Assembly (NCBI GenBank): GCA_002070475.1
Contig: MWDI01000017.1
Coordinates: forward strand, 124,001-188,000
DNA length: 64,000 bases
DNA from: Firmicutes bacterium ADurb.Bin146
GTDB lineage: Bacteria; Bacillota; Clostridia; DUPQ01
Direction of reading: 5' to 3'
Shown: in pieces, positions 35,883-45,030 of the stretch
Position numbering within the stretch: position 1 is the first letter of the stretch
Layout: the number at the start of each line of letters is the position of its first letter
The notes under the pieces: model-generated
The model's input: the letters and a program-made list of their open reading frames with translations, nothing else
The model's database searches: none
What the model was told of the DNA's origin: nothing
Position numbers and translations under genes: made by a program

Positions 35883-36374
35883 ATGAATACATTAGGAAAG
35901 AGAATTGCAGAATTAAGAAGAGGAAAGAATATTACCCAAGATGACATTGCTGAAAAGCTTAATGTCACCGCACAAGCCGTATCAAAATGGGAGAATGACA
36001 TATCTTGTCCGGACATTATGCTGTTGCCTAAGATAGCGCAGATGCTGTCAGTAACAGTAGATGAGCTGTTGACAGATGCTCCAAAAAAGAGCGTGGAATT
36101 CGTACCTGAAGAAAAAAGAAAAAATATAGATGAGCTTATGTTCAGAATATATGTTAATTCCAAAGACGGCGACAAGGTAAAAGTAAATCTTCCTATGCCT
36201 TTAGTTAAAATGGGGTTGGAAATGGGAGTAAAGATGCCTGCAGTATCGGGAAACGAAGCATTAAAAGGCGTGGACTTCGCCCAGCTTCTGACATTGGTTG
36301 ATCAAGGTCTGATAGGCAAACTAGTGGAAGTTGAAAGCGCAGATGGGGATATTGTTGAAATAGTGGTGGAATGA
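35883..36374 (+). CDS. XRE-family regulator with C-terminal SHOCT-like domain
   Basis: Residues 1-62 are a classic XRE helix-turn-helix (IAELRRGKNITQDDIAEKLNVTAQAVSKWENDISCPDIMLLPKIAQML). The C-terminal part (about 85-163, FRIYVNSKDGDKVKVNLPMPLVKMGLEMG ... KLVEVESADGDIVEIVVE) matches the SHOCT-like/YvlB-type domain. The same domain is encoded alone by the next gene, 1 nt downstream. GGGAGAT precedes ATG. Regulation of the cell envelope is possible by analogy with related families but not shown here. Confidence 0.75.
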   Translation: MNTLGKRIAELRRGKNITQDDIAEKLNVTAQAVSKWENDISCPDIMLLPKIAQMLSVTVDELLTDAPKKSVEFVPEEKRKNIDELMFRIYVNSKDGDKVKVNLPMPLVKMGLEMGVKMPAVSGNEALKGVDFAQLLTLVDQGLIGKLVEVESADGDIVEIVVE

Positions 36375-36375
36375 T

Positions 36376-36633
36376 ATGCGTATTCAGATTAAATCAAAAG
36401 ATGAAAAAAACATAAACCTTCTTCTTCCCACATCATTAGTTTTGTCGAACCTGACAGCGGTAATAGCTGCAAGTGCAATAAACAAGAAAATAGATAAAAA
36501 GGATTGCGAAATAAGCAGCAGGGATTTATGCAAGCTTATGGCTGTAATGAGGAAAGTAAAAAAGAAATACGGGCGTTTTGAGCTTGTCGATATACAAAGC
36601 TCAGATGGTGATATAGTCAAGATTGTACTGTAA
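36376..36633 (+). CDS. Stand-alone SHOCT-like domain protein
   Basis: The 85-residue product (MRIQIKSKDEKNINLLLPTSLVLSN ... YGRFELVDIQSSDGDIVKIVL) aligns by eye with the tail of the preceding XRE protein: IYVNSKDGDKVKVNLPMPLV against IQIKSKDEKNINLLLPTSLV, and ESADGDIVEIVV against QSSDGDIVKIVL. It was probably formed by duplication. It could bind the regulator's tail and modulate it. Confidence 0.65.
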   Translation: MRIQIKSKDEKNINLLLPTSLVLSNLTAVIAASAINKKIDKKDCEISSRDLCKLMAVMRKVKKKYGRFELVDIQSSDGDIVKIVL

Positions 36634-36661
36634 GTTATATGGTAATACCTATATACCAAAA

Positions 36662-36690
36662 AGTATCCAGCATTGAACTGGATGCTTTTG
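36662..36690. terminator. Bidirectional terminator between convergent genes
   Basis: AGTATCCAG (36662-36670) pairs with CTGGATGCT (36678-36686) with one G-U pair and a 7-nt loop. TTTTG follows on the plus strand and CTTTTTGG on the minus strand, so it can serve both the SHOCT gene and the rhamnosidase gene. Confidence 0.65.
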
Positions 36691-36707
36691 CTTTATAATT
36701 ACCGTAT

Positions 36708-39323
36708 TTACATCAGTTTGATATCATAGGTACCATATCTTACTTTAACAATATATCTGTCTTTTTTGTCTTCACATAGAAGGCATCTGTATCCATTTTT
36801 TGCTAATGCTTCTTTTACATCCTTATTGTTATATTCTTTTGGAAGATAAATAAAACCTTTTGAGTTATATGGGACTTTAATCGATATTGTGAACATTTCA
36901 TTATCTTTTTCCCATGATATCCGAGCTAACCCATTTGGAGTATTTATAGACGCAAAAGCATGACTAAAAGGCATATCAAATGGTGGAGCAAACGTTATTT
37001 TGTCAAACCCGCATGCATCTTTTGAAGGCATAATACCTGCAATATGCTTGTAAAAAAACTCTGAAACACAAGAAAACATATGATGATTTCTAGATCCTTC
37101 ACCATTCCAACATTCCCATAGAGTAGTGGCTCCCATATCCAGCCAGTTTTTCATGCTTGGGAATCCTTCTTTAGTAATTATTTTCAGTGCTTTTAAAGCG
37201 AAACCGTTGTCCCCAAGGGCATTAAGCACAGCTTTTTGCCCAAGTATGCCAAAATCCAAAGCATTGCCGTTATCTTTTATCTGGCTTATTAATCTGTCAG
37301 TTAAAAAAGGTATCTCCGCTTTTTCAGCCAAATCATGAAATATCATAATTGCTGTAGCTGTCTGGCAGTTACCTTTGACTGTATATGTGCTTTTATCAAA
37401 GAAAGAGGACCTGAATGCTTGTTTAACAATATCAGCTCTTTTTTTAAAATCTTCCGCTTGTTTATGCTTTTTTAAAATTAAAGCGCTTTTTTGAGCTGCT
37501 TTAAGGGTTGAATAATAATATGCAGTGTCTGATACTTCAACAGGGCACTTGAAGGATTCCATATTGATGGAGATGGCTTTTCCAATAAATGGAGGGCACC
37601 AGTCGCCAAGCCCGTATTTTACTATCCCGTTATTGGCCATTACATCAAGGTATTCGCAATATTTTGATAATGCTTCATAATTATCTTTAATCATTTGCTT
37701 ATCGCCATAATATCGATAAAACTGCATCGGGACTTCATAAATCGGATGGCTCCAGTCAGGTCCGTTTAGTCCGTTATATCCCCAACCTGCAGATGGGACG
37801 ATGCAGGGTACTGTACCGGATTGCAACTGGGCTTCCCTTAATACCTTCTGCCAATTCCTGAAAAAAGCAAGGCTTTCAAAGTTAATAGCCATCTGTTCGA
37901 CTGATAATCCGGTGTCGCCTGTCCATGAAGTCTGTTCTCTTGCTGTATCTGATGCCATCAGTGAATAAAGCATTGATTCAGAGGATCTGATACATAAGTT
38001 TTGTATCCTATTAACAGTATTATCCGCACATTCAAAATTTGCATTTGTATCAAGCTCGTTTGCAAGCACCCATATCTCAAAATCCGATAGTTGAGGTTCA
38101 TAATCTGTGTTAATCTCAATATATCGAAAACCGTGGTAAGAGAAGATTGGATAGAAGTATTCAATATCAGAATCAGCTTTTGTATAAATATCAGTGTGAA
38201 ATGGAGCATCCTGATTGAAACTTGCCAAAGCTTCCTGGTTTAAAGATCCGTCCTCATGCAGTATATCGCTATATCTTATTCTTACTGTGGAGTTTCTTTT
38301 GCCTTTAATTGCGATTTTAGCTACTCCAGATACAGACCTCCCACAGTCTATAATCCATCCTTCGTCAGTTTTCCATTTTGCTACAGGTTTCAGTGTGTAT
38401 CTTATTCTTATAGGTTGCATTTCCATAACCTGTAAAATCCCGCCAGGTGCTCTGGAAAATGCGCAGTTACCCCAGCTAGAATCGTTAAAGGATACAAGCT
38501 CCCAGTCTTTTTGGTACAGTCTTGCATCATAATGCTCTCCATGTCTCATACCGTTAAATACTATAGGTCCTTTTGAACTTTTCCATGAGCTATCACTATT
38601 TATAACAGCTTGTGTACCGTCCTCATAATATATATGCAGTTCGGATAGAAGTTTTGGACAATCTTTCCATATAGCGGTTGACGACTGCCATGGGTCTTTG
38701 GTCGTAGAGTTGTAGAATCCATTTCCAAGTATTACAGCTATAGCGTTTGAACCTTCAGTTATAAATTTCTTGACATCATATACCCTGTAGAGCACTCTTT
38801 TCGAAAAGTCGGTGTATGGTGTCGGCAGAAAATCGTCATGTATTTTTTTACCGTTAATCATTGCATAAAACTGGCCTAAACCGCATATGGCTAATATGGC
38901 TTTTTTTACTGGTTTATCCGTATTGAATGTCTTTCTTAAATAAGATGCGCACTGATTTGTTTCAGACTTGTCTTTTGCAAAATGCGCTCTTATCCATTTT
39001 GCAGTCCATTTATCTTTAAGCTTTCCTGTAGAGAAAAAGAAAGATTCGGATTGGTATATTTTGTCTTGTTGGTCTTTAATTGAAATTATGCATTTATATC
39101 TGTTTAATGGTTTCAAGTTTGCAGTAATAGGAATATATCTCATCTTACTGCTTTTGATAAAAGAGCTGTCCCACACAACAGAATCAGTATCAGCATCCAT
39201 TACAATTATCCTATAAGCCGACATGGAAAAATCATTTTTTTCAGGATCCAGCTTCCAGCTGATTCTGGGTATGCTGTCTATTATGGGGTCCTTAAGGTCG
39301 TTAATTGTAATATCATATATCAT
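36708..39323 (-). CDS. Alpha-L-rhamnosidase, GH78
   Basis: The 871-residue protein has the GH78 order: an N-terminal fibronectin-like domain, the carbohydrate-binding rhamnosidase N domain (about 110-300), and the (alpha/alpha)6 catalytic domain (about 420-770). SDTAREQTSWTGDTGLSVEQM carries the general-acid Glu region, and TTLWECWNGEGSRNHHMF the general-base Glu. There is no signal peptide, so it acts on imported rhamnosides in the cytoplasm. GGAGG lies just before ATG. It is a monocistronic unit. Confidence 0.9.
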   Translation of the reverse strand: MIYDITINDLKDPIIDSIPRISWKLDPEKNDFSMSAYRIIVMDADTDSVVWDSSFIKSSKMRYIPITANLKPLNRYKCIISIKDQQDKIYQSESFFFSTGKLKDKWTAKWIRAHFAKDKSETNQCASYLRKTFNTDKPVKKAILAICGLGQFYAMINGKKIHDDFLPTPYTDFSKRVLYRVYDVKKFITEGSNAIAVILGNGFYNSTTKDPWQSSTAIWKDCPKLLSELHIYYEDGTQAVINSDSSWKSSKGPIVFNGMRHGEHYDARLYQKDWELVSFNDSSWGNCAFSRAPGGILQVMEMQPIRIRYTLKPVAKWKTDEGWIIDCGRSVSGVAKIAIKGKRNSTVRIRYSDILHEDGSLNQEALASFNQDAPFHTDIYTKADSDIEYFYPIFSYHGFRYIEINTDYEPQLSDFEIWVLANELDTNANFECADNTVNRIQNLCIRSSESMLYSLMASDTAREQTSWTGDTGLSVEQMAINFESLAFFRNWQKVLREAQLQSGTVPCIVPSAGWGYNGLNGPDWSHPIYEVPMQFYRYYGDKQMIKDNYEALSKYCEYLDVMANNGIVKYGLGDWCPPFIGKAISINMESFKCPVEVSDTAYYYSTLKAAQKSALILKKHKQAEDFKKRADIVKQAFRSSFFDKSTYTVKGNCQTATAIMIFHDLAEKAEIPFLTDRLISQIKDNGNALDFGILGQKAVLNALGDNGFALKALKIITKEGFPSMKNWLDMGATTLWECWNGEGSRNHHMFSCVSEFFYKHIAGIMPSKDACGFDKITFAPPFDMPFSHAFASINTPNGLARISWEKDNEMFTISIKVPYNSKGFIYLPKEYNNKDVKEALAKNGYRCLLCEDKKDRYIVKVRYGTYDIKLM

Positions 39324-39342
39324 GACGGCCTCCTAAATTATA

Positions 39343-41052
39343 TTATCTGCTACTGTCCTTGCTTCTTATTTCACCTCTTTTGATTTTACCGCCCAAAGTC
39401 TTTGGGAGCTCATCGGTAAATTCAATTATTCTGGGATATTTATATGGCGCAGTTACCTTCTTTACATGCTCCTGAAGTTGCTTGATTAGCTCATCTGACG
39501 GTGCATAGCCTTTTTTCAACACCACAGTGGCTTTTACTTTCTGGCCTCTTAATTCATCAGCCACGGCTGTCACTGCGCATTCGACTACTGCATCATGCTC
39601 TAAAAGAGCGCTTTCCACTTCAAACGGACCAATTCTGTATCCTGAACATTTAATGACGTCATCATGTCTTCCGACAAACCAGTAATATCCATCGCTGTCA
39701 CGCCATGCGACATCCTTGAGGTTGTATACTCCGTTGTGTATATACTGGCTGGTAAGCTCGGTATCTTTATAGTATCCTAAAAACAATCCTGCAGGATGAG
39801 AGCTTTTCATGTTTTGTATAGTTATTTCGCCTTCTTCGCCGTCTTCACAGAAATTTCCTTCAGCATTTACAAGATGAATATCGTAAAGAGGGGCTGGTTT
39901 TCCCATAGAACCTGGTTTTGGCTCAATCCATTTGAAGTTTGCTATCATTACAGAGGATTCTGATTGTCCGAAACCTTCTGTAAGAGCTTTTCCTGTTATA
40001 TCCTTCCACTTTTTGAATATTTCTGGGTTTAAAGGTTCTCCTGCTATACAATAACGTTTTATTGAAGAAAGATCATATTTTGCTACATCTTCTAAAAGCA
40101 TGAATCGAAACATTGTGGGTGGTGCGCAAAAAGTAGTAAGCTTGTATTTTTCCATCATGCTAAGCAATTTTGCAGGTATAAATTTATCCATATCATAAGC
40201 GAATACAGTCGCTCCGCATATCCACTGCCCATATATCTTACCCCATCCGAATTTTGCCCATCCAGAATCGGATACGCTCATATGGAGCTTTCCTTTTTCC
40301 ACGCATTGCCAGTATTTAGCCGTTACTATATGTCCAAGAGGATAAGAATAATCATGATGCACCATTTTAGGCATTCCTGTGGTTCCTGATGTGAAATATA
40401 TGAGCATTGTGTCAGATGTTTTTGTAGCATTCATGCCAGTAGGTCTCATAAAAACATCAGAGTATTTAAATGCTTCATAAGATAAGTTTTTCCAACCATT
40501 ACCCATATTTACATTAATACCATCACTGTTGTTATCCTTGCTGTATGTCTGCGATTCATCAACAAGTATAAGGTTCATGACAGTAGGGGAATCCGGTAGC
40601 GCGCTTTCTGCCTGTGTTATGACGAAATCATCATTAATACATATGATTGCTTCGACATCAGCAGCATTAGCCCTGTAAGCTATATCTTTTTTTGTCAGCT
40701 GTAAAGAAGCTGGGATAAGTACAGCGCCTATCTTATGTAAAGCAGTGGCAACTATCCAGTATTCCCATCTTCTTCTTAGTATGACAAGCACTTTTGAACC
40801 TTTTTTTATGCCTAAGGAAATAAAGTAGTTGGCTGCCTGGTTAGACATTTTTTTAATATCATTAAATGTAAAGAGTTTTTCATTATTATGGTCATCACAC
40901 CAGACAAGCGCCATTAAGTTGCAATCCTCGTCAGCCCAAGCGTCTACAATATCAAAACCAAAATTAAAATTTTCAGGAATATTTAATTTGTAATTAGTAA
41001 CAAAGTCTTCATAGGAATCGAACTGAGTCCTGGACAGGTATTTTTCCAGCAT
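39343..41052 (-). CDS. AMP-forming acyl-CoA synthetase, copy 1
   Basis: This ANL-superfamily enzyme has the P-loop YFTSGTTGMPKMVHHDY, the core TEGFGQSE and the C-terminal hinge GRHDDVIKCSGYRIGPFEVE, with PKTLGGKIKRGEIR carrying the catalytic Lys. It resembles the medium-chain/acetyl-CoA synthetase-like branch and activates a carboxylic acid to its CoA ester with ATP. ATG 41052 is chosen (AGGAGG, 5-nt spacing); the frame runs to 41109, but that would overlap the XRE-cupin gene. It is last in the vor operon and paralogous to the gene at 45615. Confidence 0.9.
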   Translation of the reverse strand: MLEKYLSRTQFDSYEDFVTNYKLNIPENFNFGFDIVDAWADEDCNLMALVWCDDHNNEKLFTFNDIKKMSNQAANYFISLGIKKGSKVLVILRRRWEYWIVATALHKIGAVLIPASLQLTKKDIAYRANAADVEAIICINDDFVITQAESALPDSPTVMNLILVDESQTYSKDNNSDGINVNMGNGWKNLSYEAFKYSDVFMRPTGMNATKTSDTMLIYFTSGTTGMPKMVHHDYSYPLGHIVTAKYWQCVEKGKLHMSVSDSGWAKFGWGKIYGQWICGATVFAYDMDKFIPAKLLSMMEKYKLTTFCAPPTMFRFMLLEDVAKYDLSSIKRYCIAGEPLNPEIFKKWKDITGKALTEGFGQSESSVMIANFKWIEPKPGSMGKPAPLYDIHLVNAEGNFCEDGEEGEITIQNMKSSHPAGLFLGYYKDTELTSQYIHNGVYNLKDVAWRDSDGYYWFVGRHDDVIKCSGYRIGPFEVESALLEHDAVVECAVTAVADELRGQKVKATVVLKKGYAPSDELIKQLQEHVKKVTAPYKYPRIIEFTDELPKTLGGKIKRGEIRSKDSSR

Positions 41053-41060
41053 AAATCCTC

Positions 41061-41609
41061 CTATTCTGCAATTACAGTAAGAAATACTACAGGTATGTCT
41101 GATGCGCACTTTTGGCCGTGAGAATGACTAGGATTAAAATATATACAGTCGCCTTCATTAAGAATTATTTGATGTGAATCAAAAATGAATGCCATTTTAC
41201 CCTTAAGTACATAATTAAATTCCTGCCCGCTGTGACTTACTAAAGCTGCAGGCTTGTCGGAAGGGTCAAGAGTTACTAACAGAGGCTGCATGATTTTTTT
41301 TGTATAACGGAAAGCTAGGTCAGTATAGTTATATCCTGGATATCTGTCCACTTCCTTGCCATTTCCTGCTTTTACCACGTGGTATGTGTCTAGTTTTGCG
41401 GAAGTTCCGGTTAGAATTTCGGAAAGATCCACATTGAACTTATTAGCTATATGAAATATAACGGAAATAGGTATGTTATGCCCGTTTTTTTCATATTCTT
41501 TATAGGTTTCTATATCAATATTGAGTTCCTTTGCCATCTGCTCCTGGGTATATCCAGAAGCATCTCTTATGCCTTCTATCCTTCTCGCGATTTCAATGGT
41601 CTCATCCAT
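41061..41609 (-). CDS. XRE-cupin transcriptional regulator, copy 1
   Basis: Residues 10-65 are an XRE helix-turn-helix (IRDASGYTQEQMAKELNIDIETYKEYEKNGHNIPISVIFHIANKF). Residues about 100-180 form a cupin (SHSGQEFNYVLKGKMAFIFDSHQIILNEGDCIYFNPSHSHG), the ligand sensor. It lies between the oxidoreductase gamma subunit and the acyl-CoA synthetase, overlapping the gamma-subunit stop by one base. It probably senses a carboxylic acid or CoA product and controls the locus. Confidence 0.85.
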   Translation of the reverse strand: MDETIEIARRIEGIRDASGYTQEQMAKELNIDIETYKEYEKNGHNIPISVIFHIANKFNVDLSEILTGTSAKLDTYHVVKAGNGKEVDRYPGYNYTDLAFRYTKKIMQPLLVTLDPSDKPAALVSHSGQEFNYVLKGKMAFIFDSHQIILNEGDCIYFNPSHSHGQKCASDIPVVFLTVIAE

Positions 41610-42142
41610 TATAGCTCACTTCCTATCTTGAGGGCTTTTTTGTTAAGTTCAATCATTTCTGTTTTTCTTGGCGGAACACATTTTAATAATGCTTCATCCA
41701 TTGCGCACTCGGTACAAAAACCAGTTTCCTTAAGCATCTTGCCAAGCATTATCATGTTTGCAAGGCCTGAAATGTCATTTTCATCTGCTAACTTTGTAGC
41801 AGGGATGTAAAAGACATTTAAGTCAGTCCTTTCTACTTTTTTATCAATAATTGAAGAATCTACTAAAACAGTCCCTCCAGGTACGACCTGGTCAATAAAC
41901 TTATCAAGTGAAGGCAGATTCATAGCAACTAGTATATCCGGATTTATAACAAGTGGCGAACCTATCAGTTCATCAGAAATGCATACTGAACAGTTTGCTG
42001 TACCGCCTCTCATTTCCGGTCCGTATGACGGAAGCCATGTTATCTGTTTATTATCCATAAGACCCGAATACGCTGCCATTTTTCCTAAAAACAGAATTCC
42101 TTGACCTCCAAAACCAGCCATTAGAATATTTAATGTACTCAT
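41609..42142 (-). CDS. vorC: 2-oxoacid:ferredoxin oxidoreductase gamma subunit
   Basis: The 177-residue subunit begins NILMAGFGGQGILFLGKMAAYSG and contains TWLPSYGPEMRGGTANCSVCIS, the typical gamma-domain (POR) signatures involved in CoA handling. It is encoded directly after the beta subunit with a 4-nt ATGA overlap. Symbol vorC follows the VorB-like alpha subunit; other 2-oxoacid specificities are possible. Confidence 0.85.
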   Translation of the reverse strand: MSTLNILMAGFGGQGILFLGKMAAYSGLMDNKQITWLPSYGPEMRGGTANCSVCISDELIGSPLVINPDILVAMNLPSLDKFIDQVVPGGTVLVDSSIIDKKVERTDLNVFYIPATKLADENDISGLANMIMLGKMLKETGFCTECAMDEALLKCVPPRKTEMIELNKKALKIGSEL

Positions 42143-42897
42143 TTTGATGCCTCCTTGATATTAGCTATATCTTTATATACGCCTAACGGATAATACGGAA
42201 TCATATTATCTTTTAACCATTTTAAGGATTCTTCAGCATCCATACCCCAATTCGTAGGGCATGTGGAAAGCACTTCCACTATGGAAAAACCTTTTTTCTC
42301 AATCTGATATGTGAATGCCTTTTTAATGGCTTTTTTGGCATTTAAGACATTTTTCACATTATCTACAGATACTCTTTGAGCTAATGCTGTTCCTTCAAGA
42401 GTAGCAAGCATTTCACACACTCTTATAGGATAACCTGCATAGGAAGTATCTCTTCCATAAGGGGTTGTCTGCGTGACTTGGTTTGGAAGGCTTGTTGGAG
42501 CCATTTGGCCTCCTGTCATACCATATATCGCATTGTTAACGAATATTATAGTAATATTTTCGCCTCTAACTGCAGCATGTACTGTTTCTGCTGTACCTAT
42601 AGCTGCTAAATCGCCATCTCCTTGATATGTGAATACAATGTTTTCCGGAATAGCTCTTTTTAATCCTGTAGCTACTGCTGGCGCTCTGCCATGAGGCGCT
42701 TGCACCATATCGCATGCAAAAAAGTTATAATTCATTACTGCACATCCTACAGGGGAGACGCCAACTGTTTTTCCTTCTATACCAAGTTCATCAATCACTT
42801 CAGCAACCAGTCTGTGAATTATGCCATGCGTACAGCCAGGGCAGTATGAGAAAGGCACATCTAAAAGTGCTTTTGGTTTTTGAAATACTATAGCCAT
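42139..42897 (-). CDS. vorA: 2-oxoacid:ferredoxin oxidoreductase beta subunit (TPP-binding)
   Basis: The TPP/Mg motif is YQGDGDLAAIGTAETVHAAVRGENITIIFVNNAIYGMTGGQ, and the N-terminal CPGCTHG with further Cys residues provides the cluster-binding site next to TPP. At 252 residues it is the short beta subunit of the four-subunit class. It decarboxylates a 2-oxoacid and passes electrons to ferredoxin. It overlaps the alpha gene by one base. Confidence 0.88.
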   Translation of the reverse strand: MAIVFQKPKALLDVPFSYCPGCTHGIIHRLVAEVIDELGIEGKTVGVSPVGCAVMNYNFFACDMVQAPHGRAPAVATGLKRAIPENIVFTYQGDGDLAAIGTAETVHAAVRGENITIIFVNNAIYGMTGGQMAPTSLPNQVTQTTPYGRDTSYAGYPIRVCEMLATLEGTALAQRVSVDNVKNVLNAKKAIKKAFTYQIEKKGFSIVEVLSTCPTNWGMDAEESLKWLKDNMIPYYPLGVYKDIANIKEASK

Positions 42898-43958
42898 TAA
42901 TATTTACCTCCCGCTAATTTTCTAAGTTCTGACAATACTTCATCTGGAGAAGGTATTATCCCTCCAGTCCTTCCATAAAAAGCAACAGGTTTTCTGCCAT
43001 TAACGCAAAGGCGGACATCGTCTACCATCTGACCCATACTCATCTCTACGCACAAAAAGGCTTTTGCATGAGATATATGCTTTTCAATATACATATCAGG
43101 ATAAGGCCATAAAGTTATAGGCCTTATAAGTCCAGCTTTAATCCCTTCTTTTCTTGCAAGATTAACTGCTGTTCTGGATATTCTGGAAGATGCTCCATAT
43201 GCTACAATAATGTAGTCAGCATCATCAGTCAGGTATTCATCAGCTTTTTGCTCTTCTTTTTTTATTGTCTCATACTTTTTGAATCTTTCCTTCACAAGCG
43301 CTTCCAGCGACTGTGGAGTAAGATACAAAGAGTTAATTACATTGTGCGGTCTTTTGTTTCCATGCCCGCATGCTGCCCATGGTTTCTCTACTGGCGCAGA
43401 GGATTCAGGCTGTTTTACTTCGACTGGTTCCATCATCTGCCCTAACATTCCATCAGATAATATCATTACAGGCATCCTGTATTTATCAGCATTATCAAAC
43501 GCTAGTGTTACAAGGTCCATCATTTCCTGAACTGTTGACGGAGCATATACTAAAAGATGAAAATCGCCATGTCCTGTAGCTCTAGTGGCCTGCCAGTAAT
43601 CAGCTTGTGATGGCTGTATCCCTCCTAAGCCAGGACCTCCTCTTTGGACATTAACTATTACAGCGGGAAGATCGCTTCCTGCAATATATGATATTCCTTC
43701 AGATTTTAAACTGATTCCAGGAGAGGAAGAGGATGTCATTGCTCTTTTTCCTGCTGCTGCAGCACCAAGTACCATATTAATAGCTGCAATTTCCGATTCT
43801 GCTTGTAGATATACTCCTCCAATTTTGGGCATTTTTTTTGCCATATATGCCGCTAATTCTGTCTGAGGGGTAATAGGGTATCCGAAGAAGTGCTTACATC
43901 CTGCCATAACAGCAGCTTCAGCCAGAGCTTCGTTACCTTTCATTAATACTTTTGCCAT
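42897..43958 (-). CDS. vorB: 2-oxoacid:ferredoxin oxidoreductase alpha subunit, VorB type
   Basis: The 353-residue protein begins KVLMKGNEALAEAAVMAGCKHFFGYPITPQTELAAYMA and has QAESEIAAINMVLGAAAAGKRAMTSSSSPGISL and NVQRGGPGLGGIQPSQADYWQATRATGHGDF, the pattern of VorB (3-methyl-2-oxobutanoate/branched-chain 2-oxoacid) subunits. The C-terminal domain (about 240-350) handles CoA and subunit contacts. The substrate range, branched-chain or aromatic, is inferred from family only. Confidence 0.88.
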   Translation of the reverse strand: MAKVLMKGNEALAEAAVMAGCKHFFGYPITPQTELAAYMAKKMPKIGGVYLQAESEIAAINMVLGAAAAGKRAMTSSSSPGISLKSEGISYIAGSDLPAVIVNVQRGGPGLGGIQPSQADYWQATRATGHGDFHLLVYAPSTVQEMMDLVTLAFDNADKYRMPVMILSDGMLGQMMEPVEVKQPESSAPVEKPWAACGHGNKRPHNVINSLYLTPQSLEALVKERFKKYETIKKEEQKADEYLTDDADYIIVAYGASSRISRTAVNLARKEGIKAGLIRPITLWPYPDMYIEKHISHAKAFLCVEMSMGQMVDDVRLCVNGRKPVAFYGRTGGIIPSPDEVLSELRKLAGGKY

Positions 43959-43967
43959 AAAGTCATC

Positions 43968-44174
43968 CTACCTTTCTACTGTAATTGCTACATCCGGGCA
44001 CATAATCGCGCATGCTGCGCAGCCCGTGCATTTTGACTCATCGACAAGCAGTGCAGGGTGATAACCCTTACTGTTTATCTTGTCAGGTGACAGTACAAGG
44101 ATTTTTTTTGGGCATGCTACCACGCACATTCCACAACCCTTGCATAAGTTCTCATTTACTATTGCTCTTGCCAT
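43968..44174 (-). CDS. vorD: 2-oxoacid:ferredoxin oxidoreductase delta subunit, 2[4Fe-4S] ferredoxin
   Basis: The 68-residue protein has two complete clusters, CKGCGMCVVACP and CTGCAACAIMCP, each CxxCxxCxxxCP. It carries electrons from the TPP site to free ferredoxin. ATG 44174 is chosen because GGAGGACGG lies just upstream; the frame extends to 44204 within the ATPase gene without a ribosome site. The start overlaps the end of the ATPase gene by 16 nt. Confidence 0.9.
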   Translation of the reverse strand: MARAIVNENLCKGCGMCVVACPKKILVLSPDKINSKGYHPALLVDESKCTGCAACAIMCPDVAITVER

Positions 44175-44875
44175 ATATTCCGTCCTCCTTCTATTGCTTC
44201 CCATGGCGTTTTTACAAATACTTCTACAGGATAAAGATCATATAGTATTTCACCATACGCTCTTATGTCATTACTGGTCATAATCTTTTTTGGGTATGTC
44301 GTACATAAAATATCTAGCTTTAAAAGAACTGACACTTTCTTGGCATAACTGACCGATTCAAATATCATTTTAGCATCAGTATAATCCTTTAGATGTGTAT
44401 TATTGACTATATAGGTGGCTTTTAATCTGGATGCTTTTTCAATCGAAAGAAGCATTTCCTGCGCTTCCTTTTCATTTTCAATCATAGACCGGGTTTTGTT
44501 AATGACATACAATATGTCATATTGCTTATCTTTTATATTTTTTATAAACTGACCCATCACAGTAGCTCCAGCATCATCTCCACCCATATCGAATATGGAA
44601 TACCCGTCTGTTTCAAATGCTGAATACATAGATGCAGGTATTGCAGGAGCATCCAGATTTGTATTGGCATAAACAGGGGATATGACTTTTATTCCAACTG
44701 ATTGAAGCATTTCAGCATGATCTGATGAACGAAAGTAAGGATTTACTATATCCATATCAGTTAAAGTCACAGCATGTCCTTGTCGTCTTAAATCCATAGC
44801 TAGATTTACAGCGAAATTTGTCTTTCCGCTTCCATAATGACCGCATATGATTACTATTTTTTCTAACTTTTTCAT
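44159..44875 (-). CDS. P-loop ATPase/nucleotide-binding protein of the vor operon
   Basis: The Walker A motif is ICGHYGSGKTNFAVNLAMDL near residue 10, followed by TDMDIVNPYFRSSD and FDMGGDDAGATVMGQF (Walker B-like), so it belongs to the SIMIBI (MinD/ArsA-like) P-loop NTPases. It is the first gene of the oxidoreductase operon. Similar genes accompany 2-oxoacid oxidoreductases in clostridia; a role in cluster loading or complex assembly is a guess. Confidence 0.75.
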   Translation of the reverse strand: MKKLEKIVIICGHYGSGKTNFAVNLAMDLRRQGHAVTLTDMDIVNPYFRSSDHAEMLQSVGIKVISPVYANTNLDAPAIPASMYSAFETDGYSIFDMGGDDAGATVMGQFIKNIKDKQYDILYVINKTRSMIENEKEAQEMLLSIEKASRLKATYIVNNTHLKDYTDAKMIFESVSYAKKVSVLLKLDILCTTYPKKIMTSNDIRAYGEILYDLYPVEVFVKTPWEAIEGGRNIWQEQ

Positions 44876-44905
44876 TCAAACCACGCTAAAAATTATTTAT
44901 TCTGT

Positions 44906-45001
44906 AGTATATCATTAAATGAGCCTAAAGCAAACACAAAACCGTAGAAAAACCTGTATGGGGATATTTTTATTGCGTTTATTGGTATAAGTATGTAAAA
45001 T
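44906..45001. promoter_or_regulatory. Divergent promoters between the vor operon and the second XRE-cupin pair
   Basis: Minus strand: TTTGCT (44934-44929), 17-bp spacer, TATACT (44911-44906) for the vor operon. Plus strand: TTGCGT (44973-44978), 17-bp spacer, TAAAAT (44996-45001) for the XRE-cupin/synthetase pair. Back-to-back spacing of about 40 bp would let one regulator act on both. Confidence 0.5.
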
Positions 45002-45030
45002 GTATGTTAATTATGAACGGAGGACTCATT

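Noticed and set aside
36662..36690. IS or transposon end
   Set aside because: The inverted repeat is short, lies between convergent stops and has T-runs on both sides, so it is a terminator.
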